The position numbers were made by a program, and so were the translations under genes. This document shows positions 16,372 through 26,358 of a stretch of DNA of 64,000 bases, one piece after another (within the stretch, counting starts at the first letter, position 1; each line of letters begins with the position of its first letter). Under the pieces are notes generated by a model. It worked only from the letters and a program-made list of their open reading frames with translations, was not told where the DNA came from and searched no databases. This DNA is from Fidelibacterota bacterium (GTDB taxonomy: Bacteria; Fidelibacterota; UBA8477; JABMPR01). The stretch covers positions 164,978-228,977 of the forward strand of contig JABHBL010000057.1 of the NCBI GenBank assembly GCA_018673925.1, given 5' to 3'.

Positions 16372-19300
16372 TTAGTCAACCACAACCCTGAAGGTAACAG
16401 TTCCGTTTTCACCGGTTACCAGATCCAGAGCCCGTTCATATTTGATGTCAGTGACAGGCGCTGCCTGCGAAGCATCATATCCACCGGCGACCTCATGCTG
16501 GAAGGTGATGGTCATACCACTACCTGCAGCAGAATTTTGTACATAGGTTGCATTTTGTGGAACAGCCTGATCAACCACGACATTTTTTGCAACACCCACA
16601 CCAATATTGGAATAGGTAACCGTATAGGTCAGGGTGTCACCTGGCAAGGCAGTGTTTAAATCGACAGTTTCAACCAGAAACAACTCAGGTAAAGGCATGG
16701 GAAGACCGGTACCGCTAATGCTAAAGGTATAGGGGTTTTCGTCACTATCATCAGAAGCAATACTTATGGTGGCCGAACGTACTCCCTCACCACCAGGAAT
16801 AAATCGAATATTAAAGTCTGTGGACCCACCTCCGGCTGAAATGGTTGATTGAGGTATAAGGGTTAATACAAAATCACTCGCATGAGCACCTGAAATGGTG
16901 ATGTATGGAGACGCGCCTGTCAAGGTCAAAATAGCACTGCCAGTATTCTCAATTGTATAACCAACCCAGCTTGATGAATCAACTATGGTATCTTGAAATA
17001 TCGTACTGTCGGCCACGGCAGGTGTTACATCGCCACTTGCGATGGATATACCATTACCCAAAACGGTGATTTCAGGACTGGCAATACCAGTACCTTGAAT
17101 GGCAAAATCAAATGGATTTTCATCATCATCGTCATTGGCGATACTTAGACTGGCTGTTCTTAATCCCACAGCAGTTGGGTTAAATGTGACCGTAAAGGCA
17201 ATCGAATCGCCAGGAGCCACAGAAGATGCGGAGGGCTGGCTGCTAACCAGAAAATCTCCTGCATGGCTACCACTGAGAACAACCAGTGGAACACCACTAA
17301 GGGTTAACACACCGCTACCAATATTCTTTAGATAGAAGGTGTTTTCTTGTGTAGCAGCGAGGATATCCTTGCTGCCAAAGTCAGTATTGTCCGTGCTGAT
17401 GGGAGAACTATCACCATCCGAGATGGATTCACCATTGCCCAAAACGGTGATTTCAGGAGTAGCCAGACCAATACCCTGGATTGAGAAATTATAAGGGTCC
17501 TCATCCAGATCATTGTTAGCGATTGAAATGGTAGCCACTCTCAAACCTGCCGAGCTTGGATCAAACGTGACTGTAAACGTGGTGGAATTATTTGTGGTAA
17601 CCGGTGAGGACGGCACACTCGTGACAGTAAAGTCAGAAGCGTTGTCACCTGTTATATCTACATAGGTGGAGGGATTTGAGAGCGTTAGATCTGCATTTCC
17701 AGTATTAAGAATAGAAAAGCTTTGGGCCTGAGTTCCCGTAAGAATATCCTCTGAACCAAAATCAGTAAAGTCGGAAGCTGTTGGTGTAATATCACCATCA
17801 ACAATAACATTCCCATTTCCACTAACCTGAATTTCTGAAGCAAGACCGAACCCTCGAATATCAAAGGTAAATGGGTTTTCATCAGAGTCAGTATTGGCAA
17901 TAGTGACAGTGGCCGATCTCAAACCTTCTGTTGTTGGGATAAAGCGAATGTCAAAACTGGTGCTGTCATTCGAAGCCACGGTTTCAGAGGGTTGAACTTT
18001 AACATAAAAGTCTGCGGCATTAGTTCCGGATAGAGAAACTCTGGGTGTGCCATTTAGGGTAAGCGTGGCACCATTGCCATTAAAGACTTTGTAGGTATGG
18101 ATGACAGAATCAATCTGGGCGTCGATTGAGCCAAAATCTGTATGATCTAAAGTGGATGGCGAATTGTCACCATCAACGATGTCAACATTATTGCCTTTAA
18201 TGCTGATTTCTGGTGCGGATTGTTGATAAACACCAACATCAAGACTTGAAAGAAAGACACCACTACTGATTACCAGGGCGCCAGACTCACCAGTACTAGC
18301 ATTAACATCACTATCAACAGCATCGTCACCACCAGCATCCTGGGGTGAAAAAACATAACCAGCAGGCAAGCCAGTAAAGTAGAGTCGGTGTGTGTTTGGA
18401 CTTAGGTTTGTGAACGAGTAGTACCCGTTGGCATCAGTGATTGTAGTTGCCACGCTGGCACCACCATCAATCTTGATTTCTACGTCGATTCCGGGAACAC
18501 CTGCTTCTCCCACATCTTGAACACCGTCCTCATTCACATCAAGCCAGACAAAATCTCCCACGCCAGTAGTTTTAAAGCCAGCGTCACGGGTATTATCTAC
18601 TCCACTAATGCCTAGGAAGAAGGTTGCAGTCTTGCCACTATTTGCAGGGTCGGCATCACTATCAAGGGCATCATCTCCACCTTGATCTAAGGGGGAAAGG
18701 CTATATCCAACAGGAGCACCTGTAAATGAGAGATAATAATTTCCCGAGGCAAGACCCCCAAAAGAATAGGTGCCATCAGCAGCGCTAACTGCTGTACCCT
18801 GAAGATTGTCTCCTGAGTCATATAGGGATACAGTTATTCCAGGCATGACATCTTCACCGGCATCTTGGATGCCATCGCCATCATTGTCCAGCCAAACCAG
18901 ATTACCAATTACACCATCTGATGGACTGGTACCATTACCTTGAAGATCGAACACAAATGGCGACACATCTGGATCATTATTGGCTATGGAAATAGTTGCA
19001 TTGCGAAGCCCAATACTCGAAGGGTCAAATTCAACAACGAAAGTTGTGCTGTTTCCTGTTGTTACAGATGCTGCAGGTGGTGTGGTAACTGAAAATTCGG
19101 ATGCCTGGGCCCCAGAGAACGAAATAGTTCCAATTGTCAGGCTGGCATTACCACTGTTGCTAATGGTATATGTTACCAGTTGAGTGCCAGTTGTTATATC
19201 CACGTCACCAAACATAGTGCTATCGGTCAAACCAGGTGAGGTATCTCCAGTGGTGATTGTCACGCTGTTCCCTGAAACACTCATTTCCGGGGTCGTGATG

Positions 19301-22300
19301 CCAGTACCTTGAATGTTAAAAGAGTAGGGGTTTTCGCCACCAGTCGGATCACTGTTTCCAATACTTATGTTTGCTTCGCGAAGCCCTGTTCCCGAGGGGT
19401 CAAAGGCCACGGTAAAGGCCACGGTACTGCTGGGGGCAACCAGGGTGGCGGGATTAGAAATGATAGTAAAGTCGCTGGCGTGGGTACCTGAAATAGCAAT
19501 AATGGGATTATCACCCAGAACCAGATCATCGCCACCCGTGTTATGCACAACAAATTCTTGATTTGCGGTAAAGCCGCCGACCACCTCAATACTCCCAAAA
19601 TCTGAACCATCAGGCACATGTGGTGACGTGTCACCAGCGAGAATGCCGATCATATTACCTGTGATATTGATCTCAGATAGTGATGTTGGGTCATAAATAC
19701 CAGTTCCCTGGATGGTGAATGTATAAGGGTCCTCATCAGCATCGTCATTTTGAATGTTAATTGTGGCTTGACGCGTACCCAGAGCAAAGGGTGTGAAGGT
19801 GACCTCAAAAGTAGTTGTCGCGCTATCAATCGCTATAGCATTGGCAGGTGTCGAAGTAATGGTGAACTCAGAGGCATTCGGACCTGTAAATTCTACATAG
19901 GGTGGTGGACCAGTCAGGCTCAGCACGGCATATCCAATATTTCGGACCACAAATGTTGCAGTGGCAGGTACACCAGAGATTTCAGCAGAACCCATATCTG
20001 TGAAATCACCGCTAGTGGGGAAAATATCTCCAGAATCAATAACTAATCCATTTCCAAGAACTTCAATCTCTTCATCCAGGGTTGATGTCCCCAACCCTTC
20101 AATGGCAAAACTGAATGGGTTCTCATCTGAATCATCATTGGGAATCAACACGGTTGCTTGCCTGATTCCGGTTGTGGTTGGGTCAAAAGCGAGCTGAAAA
20201 GTGATAGACCCAGCTGGTGCAATAGTTGAGCTAGCAGGTTGCTGATTGATAATGAAGTCTCCAGCATTGGCACCGGTGATCTGAACAATGGGTAGCCCGG
20301 TAAGCGTGAGGTTGCCAGACCCAACGCTCTGAATTGTGAAGGAATAGACCAGGGGTGGATCAGCTACATCCCGACCACCAAAATCTGTTAAGTCAGTCGT
20401 TGATGGTGTCGTGTCCCCGTGAGGAATGTCATTCAAGTTTCCCTGGAGTGCAATCTCCGGTGATGAGGTTCCTGTTCCCTGAATATTGAAAACGAAGGGG
20501 TTCTCATCTGAATCTGTACTGGCTATTGTAACTGTTGCTTCACGTAACCCAGTCGCCGTTGGGTTAAAACTAACGGTAAAAGTTGTTGATCCACTCGTTG
20601 CTGCCACAGGACTTGTTGGATTTGCGGTAACAGAAAAATCACCGGGATGATCACCACCAACAACTACTAGCGTGCCTCCCGTTAGAGCGAGATCGGCGGG
20701 TCCGGTATTCAGTATTGTGAATACAGAACTATTGGAGCCAGTATCAATATCATGACTGCCAAAGTCTGTATCATCTGCAATGGCTGGCGAGATATCGCCA
20801 GATGTGATATCCTGACCATTCCCCTGGAATGAAATTTCTGGAGCAAGACCCGTACCTTGGATATCAAAGTCGTAGGGGTTTTCGTTAGCATCATTATTTG
20901 AAATAGACAAGACCGCAGACCGTAGACCATTGTCGATAGGATCAAAGGTGATCTGAAATGTGGTGGTTTGCGCCGTAGTCAACGTGGTAAGTGCCGGAGC
21001 AGTCGTCAAGGTAAAGTCAGCTGCATTTGTACCCGAGATCTCTACCAGAGGTGAGCCGTTAAGAGTGAGGTTGGCTGAACCTCCAGCATTATCAATGGTA
21101 AACGTGTGAATAACGGACCCACTTACAGCGGAGAGGGAACCAAAGTCAGTGTCATCTGCCGTGCCTGGGCTGGTGTCCCCATCTGGGATTGAATTGCCAT
21201 TTCCAACGACATTCATCTCGGGAAAAGAATTCTGCTCCATTCCAGCATCGATACTGCTGATATAGTCATTATTAATGGTGAATAAATCAGAGAGACCTGT
21301 TGATGTGTTTATATCACTATCAACTTCATCAGTAGCACCACTGTTTTGGTTAACGAACTGATAACCACCAGGAAGATTGCTTACGCGAATTCTGTAGTCG
21401 TCAGCAGAAACATTGCTGAAGGAGTAAAGGCCATTAGCATCTGAGGTGGTTGCATCCACTGTCGATCCATTGCTTTCCAGTACAAGCTCGACTGTGACAC
21501 CTGGAATGCCCGGTTCGCCATAGTCCTGGTCGTCATTACTGTTTAGGTCATCCCAGATAAAATCACCGACACCAGCGGCTGTATATCCAGCATCGATACC
21601 TTCTTCGATCAAACCAACACCAACAAAGAAGTTTGGAGTACGACCCAGTGAATCCTGATGCGTATTTGCATCACTATCGCTGGAACCATCTACACCCTGG
21701 TGTTGAGCTGTCAGGGAAAAACCAGCGGGGGCACTTGAGAACACGATATAATACTCAGAGGGCGAAAGGTTTTGAAAAAGGTATTCACCGTTTGCATCTG
21801 TAATGTCGGAGGCAATAAAGGGACTGTCAATACTATATAAGTCAACTACAACTCCAGGTAGGCCGGGCTCTCCAGCATCTTGAATTCCATCTCCATTGCT
21901 ATCAACCCAGACCTTATCACCCACCTGTCCAGTGGCGGGCAGTGGAGCCGGAACGAGAGGACAGGAGGCCCCATCAGACTTATTTAAGTTGGCCTGTCCC
22001 AGCCCGACATAAATACTAAATCCGGTTGGGGATATCTTATACATTCGCCCACTTTGGCTGTTGGTTGTAAAGAGATAACCATCATCTGCAGACCAGGCTG
22101 CACCATAGTAAGCGCTGTTTATGCTATTGAGGTAGTCATCTGCCAATCTTCCGGTGATTGTGGCAGTTGAGACAATATGTGTAAGAGGATCATATATGTA
22201 TAGCAGCTCACCATGCATACCATAAAATTTTCCGTCAGCATCCAAAAAGGCCATGTCAATGGGAACCCAGGTGACACCAGATGTGTTTTGATAGGTAACC

Positions 22301-25300
22301 GTCCCAGCACTGGCATCAAAGATTCCTACCTGAGTACCGGTTGAATTCCAGAAGTACATATTACCCGAAACATCAAAGTCAGCACGCCAGGACTCATAAT
22401 TGATGGATACATTTAGTACATCGACGTTGTAGTCACCGTCAATTCGAATAATATTATTTCCCGCTACGTCATTGTCCATCTCAAACCCGTAAAGCAAGCC
22501 ATCTTCAACATTGTAGCCAACACCGTTAATGGAATAATTCATTTGAGTCATGGTTGTGTAGGCATATGGATTTACCGTGGCATCCATGTATGAAACAACA
22601 CCATCATTACCATAGATATGAAAGAACCTGGATACACAGGGGAACGGCGTTAAGTTTCCCTTTCCCTCACCAGTCATCCAAAACGTATAAGGGGACTCAT
22701 TACCGTCAGCATTTACGATAGAAACATAGGCGTTTCGTGTACCAATCTGACCGGGGTCAAATTTGACAATAAAGTCGGAACTTCCACCTGCTGCGATTGA
22801 AGCAGATGGTTGAGTCTCAACAGTAAATTCAGTTGATGCGTCGCCTGCTATTTCTACTCGAGGATTTCCTGACAACGCCAGAGCTGAATCACCAGTGTTA
22901 TAAATGGTATAGGTAATATACTTGTCACCAAACCAGGGGGTGACATCTCCAAAATCAGTGCTGTCAGTATCGCTGGGGGTAACAGAACCGCTATAAATAA
23001 TGTTGCTATTTCCACGTACTTCGATCTCAGGATAGGAGAGACCAAAACCCTCCACTTCGAAGGTGTATGGGTTCTCATCACCATCATTGTTCTCAATTGA
23101 AATGACAGCAGTTCGTGTTCCTGGTGCAGATGGATCGCAGGAAATATTAAAGGGGACACTTCCGGCAGGCGCAACATGTGAACTCGGTTGCAGGGTAATG
23201 GAAAAATCTGATGCATGAGTTCCTGAAATAGACACCAGGGGAGAGCTGGTTAAAATGAGATCTTCAGAACCAGTGTTCCTGATCATAAAAGTTTGAGAAA
23301 GTGTACCCGCAGTATGGGGTACAGAACCAAGGGATGTTCCATCAGTCACAGAGGGCGTAACATCTCCAGTGGGAATACTCACAAGGTTTCCCTGAACATC
23401 GATTTCACAAAGTGTAGCACCTCCACTGAGTCCATTTCCCTGGATTGAAAAAGTATATGTTCCCTCATCCCAATCACTATTTGCTATAGTTAAGCTGGCT
23501 GAACGTATACCGGTGGTCAGTGGGTCAAAAGCTATCTGAAATGTTGTGCTTCCGCTTGGGGATATTGAAGAACTGGGCGGAGTTATGACGCTAAAATCGC
23601 CGGCATGGGTACCGCTAATAGAAACCAGCGGCCAAGTTCCGGTGAGATTTAGTTGTGCCAGGCCGGTGTTCTGAATTGTATAGGTTACAATATGTGAAGC
23701 ACCACCAACTAGAGCGTGGTCAAAATCAGTTGAGTCTGTTGTTGAGGGTGTAAGGTCACCACTGGCAATAGATACTCCTGCATTAAGAATGTCTATTTCA
23801 GATGTGAGCACTCCAGTCCCCTGAACAGCAAAAGTGTAAGGGCTCTCATTAGGGTCATCATTCGTGATGGAGATTGAAGCTTGTCGTAGACCCGTCGTTG
23901 GTGGATCAAACGTAATTTGAAATGTCTGTGATCCGCCCTGGGCTGAAACCGTGGCTGAAGCGGGTTGTTGATTTACGGTAAAGTCTGAGGCATGTGTTCC
24001 TGAAACATTGACATATGTGGGCCCTGAAAGCGTTAAATCCCCAGAACCAGAATTGTTGATCGTAAAAGTACGCACGGTTGTGCCGCCATTATTGACATCG
24101 GTATCTTCAAAGTCGGTATGGTCCGATGTGGATGTCGTTGTCGTCCCATCGACAATTGAAGTGCCATTCCCCGTGATATCCATCTCTGGTGTGGCGGAGC
24201 CTGTACCCTGAATACTGAAGGTATAAGGGTTTTCGTCAGGATCATTATTTGCAATGGAAATGGTGGCTGTTCTGCTCCCTGAAGCGCTAGGATCAAAGCT
24301 GACGATAAAATCATCGGTTCCCCCGCTTGGACCAAGACCGGTTGCCGGTTGAGTTGTAACAGTAAAGTCTGATGCATGTGTACCCGATAGAACCACGGCA
24401 GGTGAGCCGCTTAGTGAAAGAGAGCTGTTCCCACTATTAGAAATAGTGAAAGTATGATTTACGATACCAGTAACAATATCAGCACTACCGAAAAAGGTGT
24501 CATCAGTGACACTGGGAGAAGCATCTCCATCAAAGATGGATGTACTGTTTCCTGAAACATCTATTTCAGGGGGACCAGCCCCTATTCCTTGAATATCAAA
24601 TGTGTATGGGTTCTCATCTAAATCATTATTAGCGATTGAGACCGTAGCGCTACGAACACCAAGAGCACCAGGATCAAATGAAACAATAAAAGCATCACTT
24701 CCACTACCAGCGATAGAACTCCCTGGTTGGCTTGTTACGGTAAAATCACTGGCATGGGTACCGGTAATATCGACAACAGGCGAGCCGGTGAGGCTTAAAT
24801 CACCAACACCGGTGTTGTAAACTGTAAATGTATGAGCAGTGGAGCCGGAGACATTGTAAACACTTCCAAAGTCCGTGTCGTCAGAAGTGCTGGGGCTGGT
24901 ATCGCCATCCGTAACATCAAGGGCATTGCCCTGAATATTGATTTCAGGAGGGAGGACCACGTTGAGGGTATAATCTTCAACCTCACCATCAAATCCATTA
25001 TCACAACTTGCCGGGTAGGCATTCCATTTTGTAGATACTCGCATGATGGTAGTACCCAGAGTTGCAGTAGCTGGTATTGTTACTGAATAGGGGGATGCGC
25101 TGGTCAGACCACTTGCAACATTAGTTGCTGTGCCAAGAGTGTATGTTTCACCAGTATCGTCAAAATCCAGGTCCTGATTCCAATCGATCCAGACCATAGT
25201 GTTAACAGTATAGTCTCCATCTGTATTCACATAGACTCTCAGATCATATGATAGCTCTCTAGAGAGAGTGGTTGACATGGCGGTGAAATCCGAATAATCG

Positions 25301-25542
25301 TTGTCCTCAAGTATTGTCGAGTTATCCAGGGTGTTGAATGTGACCTGCCGAATTCCTGTACTGTAGCCATCAGAGCCATTACCTGTTGAAGCACATTGTC
25401 CAGAAGCCTCAGTGCTGGTTCCAAACAATACAAACAAGAACACAAAAGACAGAACAAATGTGGTTCTCATATTCACGAGGTGGCCACTTGAGCTCAATGA
25501 ACCTTGGGTGATTTTAGAATGAATGGCTTGAGAGAGAGTCAT
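16372..25542 (-). CDS. Giant modular surface protein: GEVED, 16 choice-of-anchor-D repeats, four SdrD_B, DUF11
   Basis: 3,056 residues, exported (signal peptide begins at Met25, MRTTFVLSFVFLFVLFG). Order: GEVED-like domain (about 55-195, VWIDWNQDLDFDD); six choice-of-anchor-D repeats of about 120 residues (about 200-955, each opening P-E-I-x-V-x-G-N and closing N-P-Y-T-F-x-I-Q-G-x-G); a propeller-like segment resembling DUF6923 (about 960-1200); two SdrD_B domains (about 1200-1435); six more repeats (about 1440-2205); two SdrD_B (about 2210-2435); four repeats (about 2440-2940); one DUF11 domain at the end. No T9SS sorting domain is visible after DUF11. The Asp-rich SdrD_B loops (e.g. DSNGDGIQDAGE) should bind calcium. 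Likely an adhesin or stalk-like cell-surface fibre; that role is inference. No clear ribosome binding site precedes 25542. Confidence 0.9.
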   Translation of the reverse strand: MTLSQAIHSKITQGSLSSSGHLVNMRTTFVLSFVFLFVLFGTSTEASGQCASTGNGSDGYSTGIRQVTFNTLDNSTILEDNDYSDFTAMSTTLSRELSYDLRVYVNTDGDYTVNTMVWIDWNQDLDFDDTGETYTLGTATNVASGLTSASPYSVTIPATATLGTTIMRVSTKWNAYPASCDNGFDGEVEDYTLNVVLPPEINIQGNALDVTDGDTSPSTSDDTDFGSVYNVSGSTAHTFTVYNTGVGDLSLTGSPVVDITGTHASDFTVTSQPGSSIAGSGSDAFIVSFDPGALGVRSATVSIANNDLDENPYTFDIQGIGAGPPEIDVSGNSTSIFDGDASPSVTDDTFFGSADIVTGIVNHTFTISNSGNSSLSLSGSPAVVLSGTHASDFTVTTQPATGLGPSGGTDDFIVSFDPSASGSRTATISIANNDPDENPYTFSIQGTGSATPEMDITGNGTSIVDGTTTTSTSDHTDFEDTDVNNGGTTVRTFTINNSGSGDLTLSGPTYVNVSGTHASDFTVNQQPASATVSAQGGSQTFQITFDPPTTGLRQASISITNDDPNESPYTFAVQGTGVLTSEIDILNAGVSIASGDLTPSTTDSTDFDHALVGGASHIVTYTIQNTGLAQLNLTGTWPLVSISGTHAGDFSVITPPSSSISPSGSTTFQIAFDPLTTGIRSASLTIANSDWDEGTYTFSIQGNGLSGGATLCEIDVQGNLVSIPTGDVTPSVTDGTSLGSVPHTAGTLSQTFMIRNTGSEDLILTSSPLVSISGTHASDFSITLQPSSHVAPAGSVPFNISCDPSAPGTRTAVISIENNDGDENPYTFEVEGFGLSYPEIEVRGNSNIIYSGSVTPSDTDSTDFGDVTPWFGDKYITYTIYNTGDSALALSGNPRVEIAGDASTEFTVETQPSASIAAGGSSDFIVKFDPGQIGTRNAYVSIVNADGNESPYTFWMTGEGKGNLTPFPCVSRFFHIYGNDGVVSYMDATVNPYAYTTMTQMNYSINGVGYNVEDGLLYGFEMDNDVAGNNIIRIDGDYNVDVLNVSINYESWRADFDVSGNMYFWNSTGTQVGIFDASAGTVTYQNTSGVTWVPIDMAFLDADGKFYGMHGELLYIYDPLTHIVSTATITGRLADDYLNSINSAYYGAAWSADDGYLFTTNSQSGRMYKISPTGFSIYVGLGQANLNKSDGASCPLVPAPLPATGQVGDKVWVDSNGDGIQDAGEPGLPGVVVDLYSIDSPFIASDITDANGEYLFQNLSPSEYYIVFSSAPAGFSLTAQHQGVDGSSDSDANTHQDSLGRTPNFFVGVGLIEEGIDAGYTAAGVGDFIWDDLNSNDDQDYGEPGIPGVTVELVLESNGSTVDATTSDANGLYSFSNVSADDYRIRVSNLPGGYQFVNQNSGATDEVDSDINTSTGLSDLFTINNDYISSIDAGMEQNSFPEMNVVGNGNSIPDGDTSPGTADDTDFGSLSAVSGSVIHTFTIDNAGGSANLTLNGSPLVEISGTNAADFTLTTAPALTTLTTAQTTTFQITFDPIDNGLRSAVLSISNNDANENPYDFDIQGTGLAPEISFQGNGQDITSGDISPAIADDTDFGSHDIDTGSNSSVFTILNTGPADLALTGGTLVVVGGDHPGDFSVTANPTSPVAATSGSTTFTVSFNPTATGLREATVTIASTDSDENPFVFNIQGTGTSSPEIALQGNLNDIPHGDTTPSTTDLTDFGGRDVADPPLVYSFTIQSVGSGNLTLTGLPIVQITGANAGDFIINQQPASSTIAPAGSITFQLAFDPTTTGIRQATVLIPNDDSDENPFSFAIEGLGTSTLDEEIEVLGNGLVIDSGDIFPTSGDFTDMGSAEISGVPATATFVVRNIGYAVLSLTGPPPYVEFTGPNASEFTITSTPANAIAIDSATTTFEVTFTPFALGTRQATINIQNDDADEDPYTFTIQGTGIYDPTSLSEINITGNMIGILAGDTSPHVPDGSDFGSIEVVGGFTANQEFVVHNTGGDDLVLGDNPIIAISGTHASDFTIISNPATLVAPSSTVAFTVAFDPSGTGLREANISIGNSDPTGGENPYSFNIQGTGITTPEMSVSGNSVTITTGDTSPGLTDSTMFGDVDITTGTQLVTYTISNSGNASLTIGTISFSGAQASEFSVTTPPAASVTTGNSTTFVVEFDPSSIGLRNATISIANNDPDVSPFVFDLQGNGTSPSDGVIGNLVWLDNDGDGIQDAGEDVMPGITVSLYDSGDNLQGTAVSAADGTYSFGGLASGNYYLSFTGAPVGYSLSPLDQGGDDALDSDADPANSGKTATFFLGISGVDNTRDAGFKTTGVGDFVWLDVNEDGVQDVGEAGVPGIDVEIKIDGGASVATTITDANGYYSFTNLSPNTHRLYFTGLPAGYVFSPQDAGGDDAVDSDVNASTGESGALVISSGVFLSSLDVGVYQQSAPEISIKGNNVDIVDGDNSPSTLDHTDFGSIDAQIDSVIHTYKVFNGNGATLTLNGTPRVSLSGTNAADFYVKVQPSETVASNDSTSFDIRFIPTTEGLRSATVTIANTDSDENPFTFDIRGFGLASEIQVSGNGNVIVDGDITPTASDFTDFGSEDILTGTQAQSFSILNTGNADLTLSNPSTYVDITGDNASDFTVTSVPSSPVTTNNSTTFTVTFDPSSAGLRVATISIANNDLDEDPYNFSIQGIGLATPEITVLGNGESISDGDSSPISTDNTDFGSKDILAATQENTFYLKNIGSGVLTLSGVPLVVLSGSHAGDFLVSSQPSASSVAPGDSIAFTVTFNPTAVGLRTASLSIANDDDDENPFDFAIQGTGIASPEITVLGNGISIASGDVTPAVADSTIFQDTIVDSSSWVGYTIENTGSAILTLTGASPYITISGAHASDFVLTLIPQSTISAGGGSTDFNIRFIPGGEGVRSATISIASDDSDENPYTFSISGTGLPMPLPELFLVETVDLNTALPGDTLTYTVTYSNIGVGVAKNVVVDQAVPQNATYVQNSAAGSGMTITFQHEVAGGYDASQAAPVTDIKYERALDLVTGENGTVTFRVVVD

Positions 25543-25547
25543 AATAA

Positions 25548-25679
25548 TCAGAATCCAGTTTTGTTACCGAGGATATATTTTGATTCGATACCATTGCAAA
25601 TGAGAGTGTTAATGTCATGGTGATAGCATGGCACAACAGATCGAAAAATGAAAATACTTTTGTTAAATATTCTATTCAT
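25548..25679 (-). CDS. Possible 43-residue upstream ORF ahead of the giant gene
   Basis: An ATG at 25679 has an excellent ribosome binding site (AAAGGA, 5 bases away) and opens a 43-residue frame beginning MNRIFNKSIFIFRSVV. It ends five bases before the giant gene's ATG, which has no recognisable site of its own. That arrangement fits translational coupling or a leader peptide. The peptide itself resembles nothing known, so it may equally be chance. Confidence 0.3.
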   Translation of the reverse strand: MNRIFNKSIFIFRSVVPCYHHDINTLICNGIESKYILGNKTGF

Positions 25680-26001
25680 AATTTCCTTTATATATGTCAA
25701 AGGTCGTGCCACGGGAGCAAACAAGATATAAACCATTATTATTAATAAGGATAACAGTGTTATTTTTAAATAAATCTAGATGTGGAGTGTTAGGAAAACC
25801 TGACGTGTTTTAGATGAATGTAATATTATAGAGACAGTAAATGACAAAAGCAATCAATAGTCAAAAGGACGCTTTAAGAAAAGAACAGGGAGAAAACAAA
25901 GCAGGAAAAGAGGAATGATTTTTTGTTACGCAGGTGAGGAAATAAAATTGAAATGTCGAATTAAAAGAAGGAGCAAAATATTTGTAGCCGGTAAGCAAAT
26001 A
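25680..26001. other. AT-rich intergenic region
   Basis: Holds the promoter of the giant gene (minus strand) and the downstream flank of the YjbR gene. No RNA gene, terminator with T-run, or supported coding frame was found; the plus-strand frame at 25915-26100 has no family resemblance and runs into the antisense of the YjbR gene. Confidence 0.5.
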
Positions 26002-26358
26002 TTAATCGACCCCAAGACGTCTCTGTTCTTTATTACTCAGACTCTTTACAACCAGTATGTAAGAGTCCTCAATGAGTTTTCCCACGAGATCGGTGTCTAG
26101 ACTCCCATCAAGAAGGACTGTATTCCAGTGATCCTTGTTCATGTGATAACCAGGGGTGATCGCTTCAAATTGAGACCGTAAAACTTGTGCGTCACCTGGA
26201 TCACATTTAAGATTTATACCCAGGGGTTTCCAGTCAAGTCCGACCAACGCAAACATCTTTTTTGCGACTTTGAAAACCGCAGTTTTTTCATCAAAAGGAA
26301 AGGTGAGCGTGGCATCTTTATATCGCAGTAAAATGACTTCCAACTCTTCATAGGTCAT
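26002..26358 (-). CDS. MmcQ/YjbR family protein
   Basis: 118 residues of the compact MmcQ/YjbR fold: an opening helix, then TFPFDEKTAVFKVAKKMFALVGLDW, the LKCDPGDAQVLRSQF segment, and the typical GYHMNKDHWNTVLLDGSLD followed by the closing LVKSLSNKEQRR. Members are called DNA-binding from structural resemblance, but a biological role is not established. The start overlaps the end of the TrpF-like gene by four bases, so both are translated from one message. Confidence 0.88.
   Translation of the reverse strand: MTYEELEVILLRYKDATLTFPFDEKTAVFKVAKKMFALVGLDWKPLGINLKCDPGDAQVLRSQFEAITPGYHMNKDHWNTVLLDGSLDTDLVGKLIEDSYILVVKSLSNKEQRRLGVD

Noticed and set aside
18970..20200. Long open frames on the plus strand inside the giant gene
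   Set aside because: They are shadows of the repeated coding sequence, recur with each repeat, and have no ribosome binding sites.
16372..25542. Regularly spaced similar segments that could look like a repeat array or CRISPR
   Set aside because: The period is about 350 bases and the similarity follows the protein domains (choice-of-anchor-D); there are no short identical repeats with unique spacers.
25680..25760. GTGCCACGGGAGCAAAC-like sequence considered as a c-di-GMP riboswitch fragment
   Set aside because: On either strand the conserved GEMM stems and the tetraloop receptor are missing.
25915..26100. Small plus-strand frame before the YjbR gene
   Set aside because: Half of it is antisense to the YjbR gene and the rest is low-complexity Lys-rich sequence with no family match.
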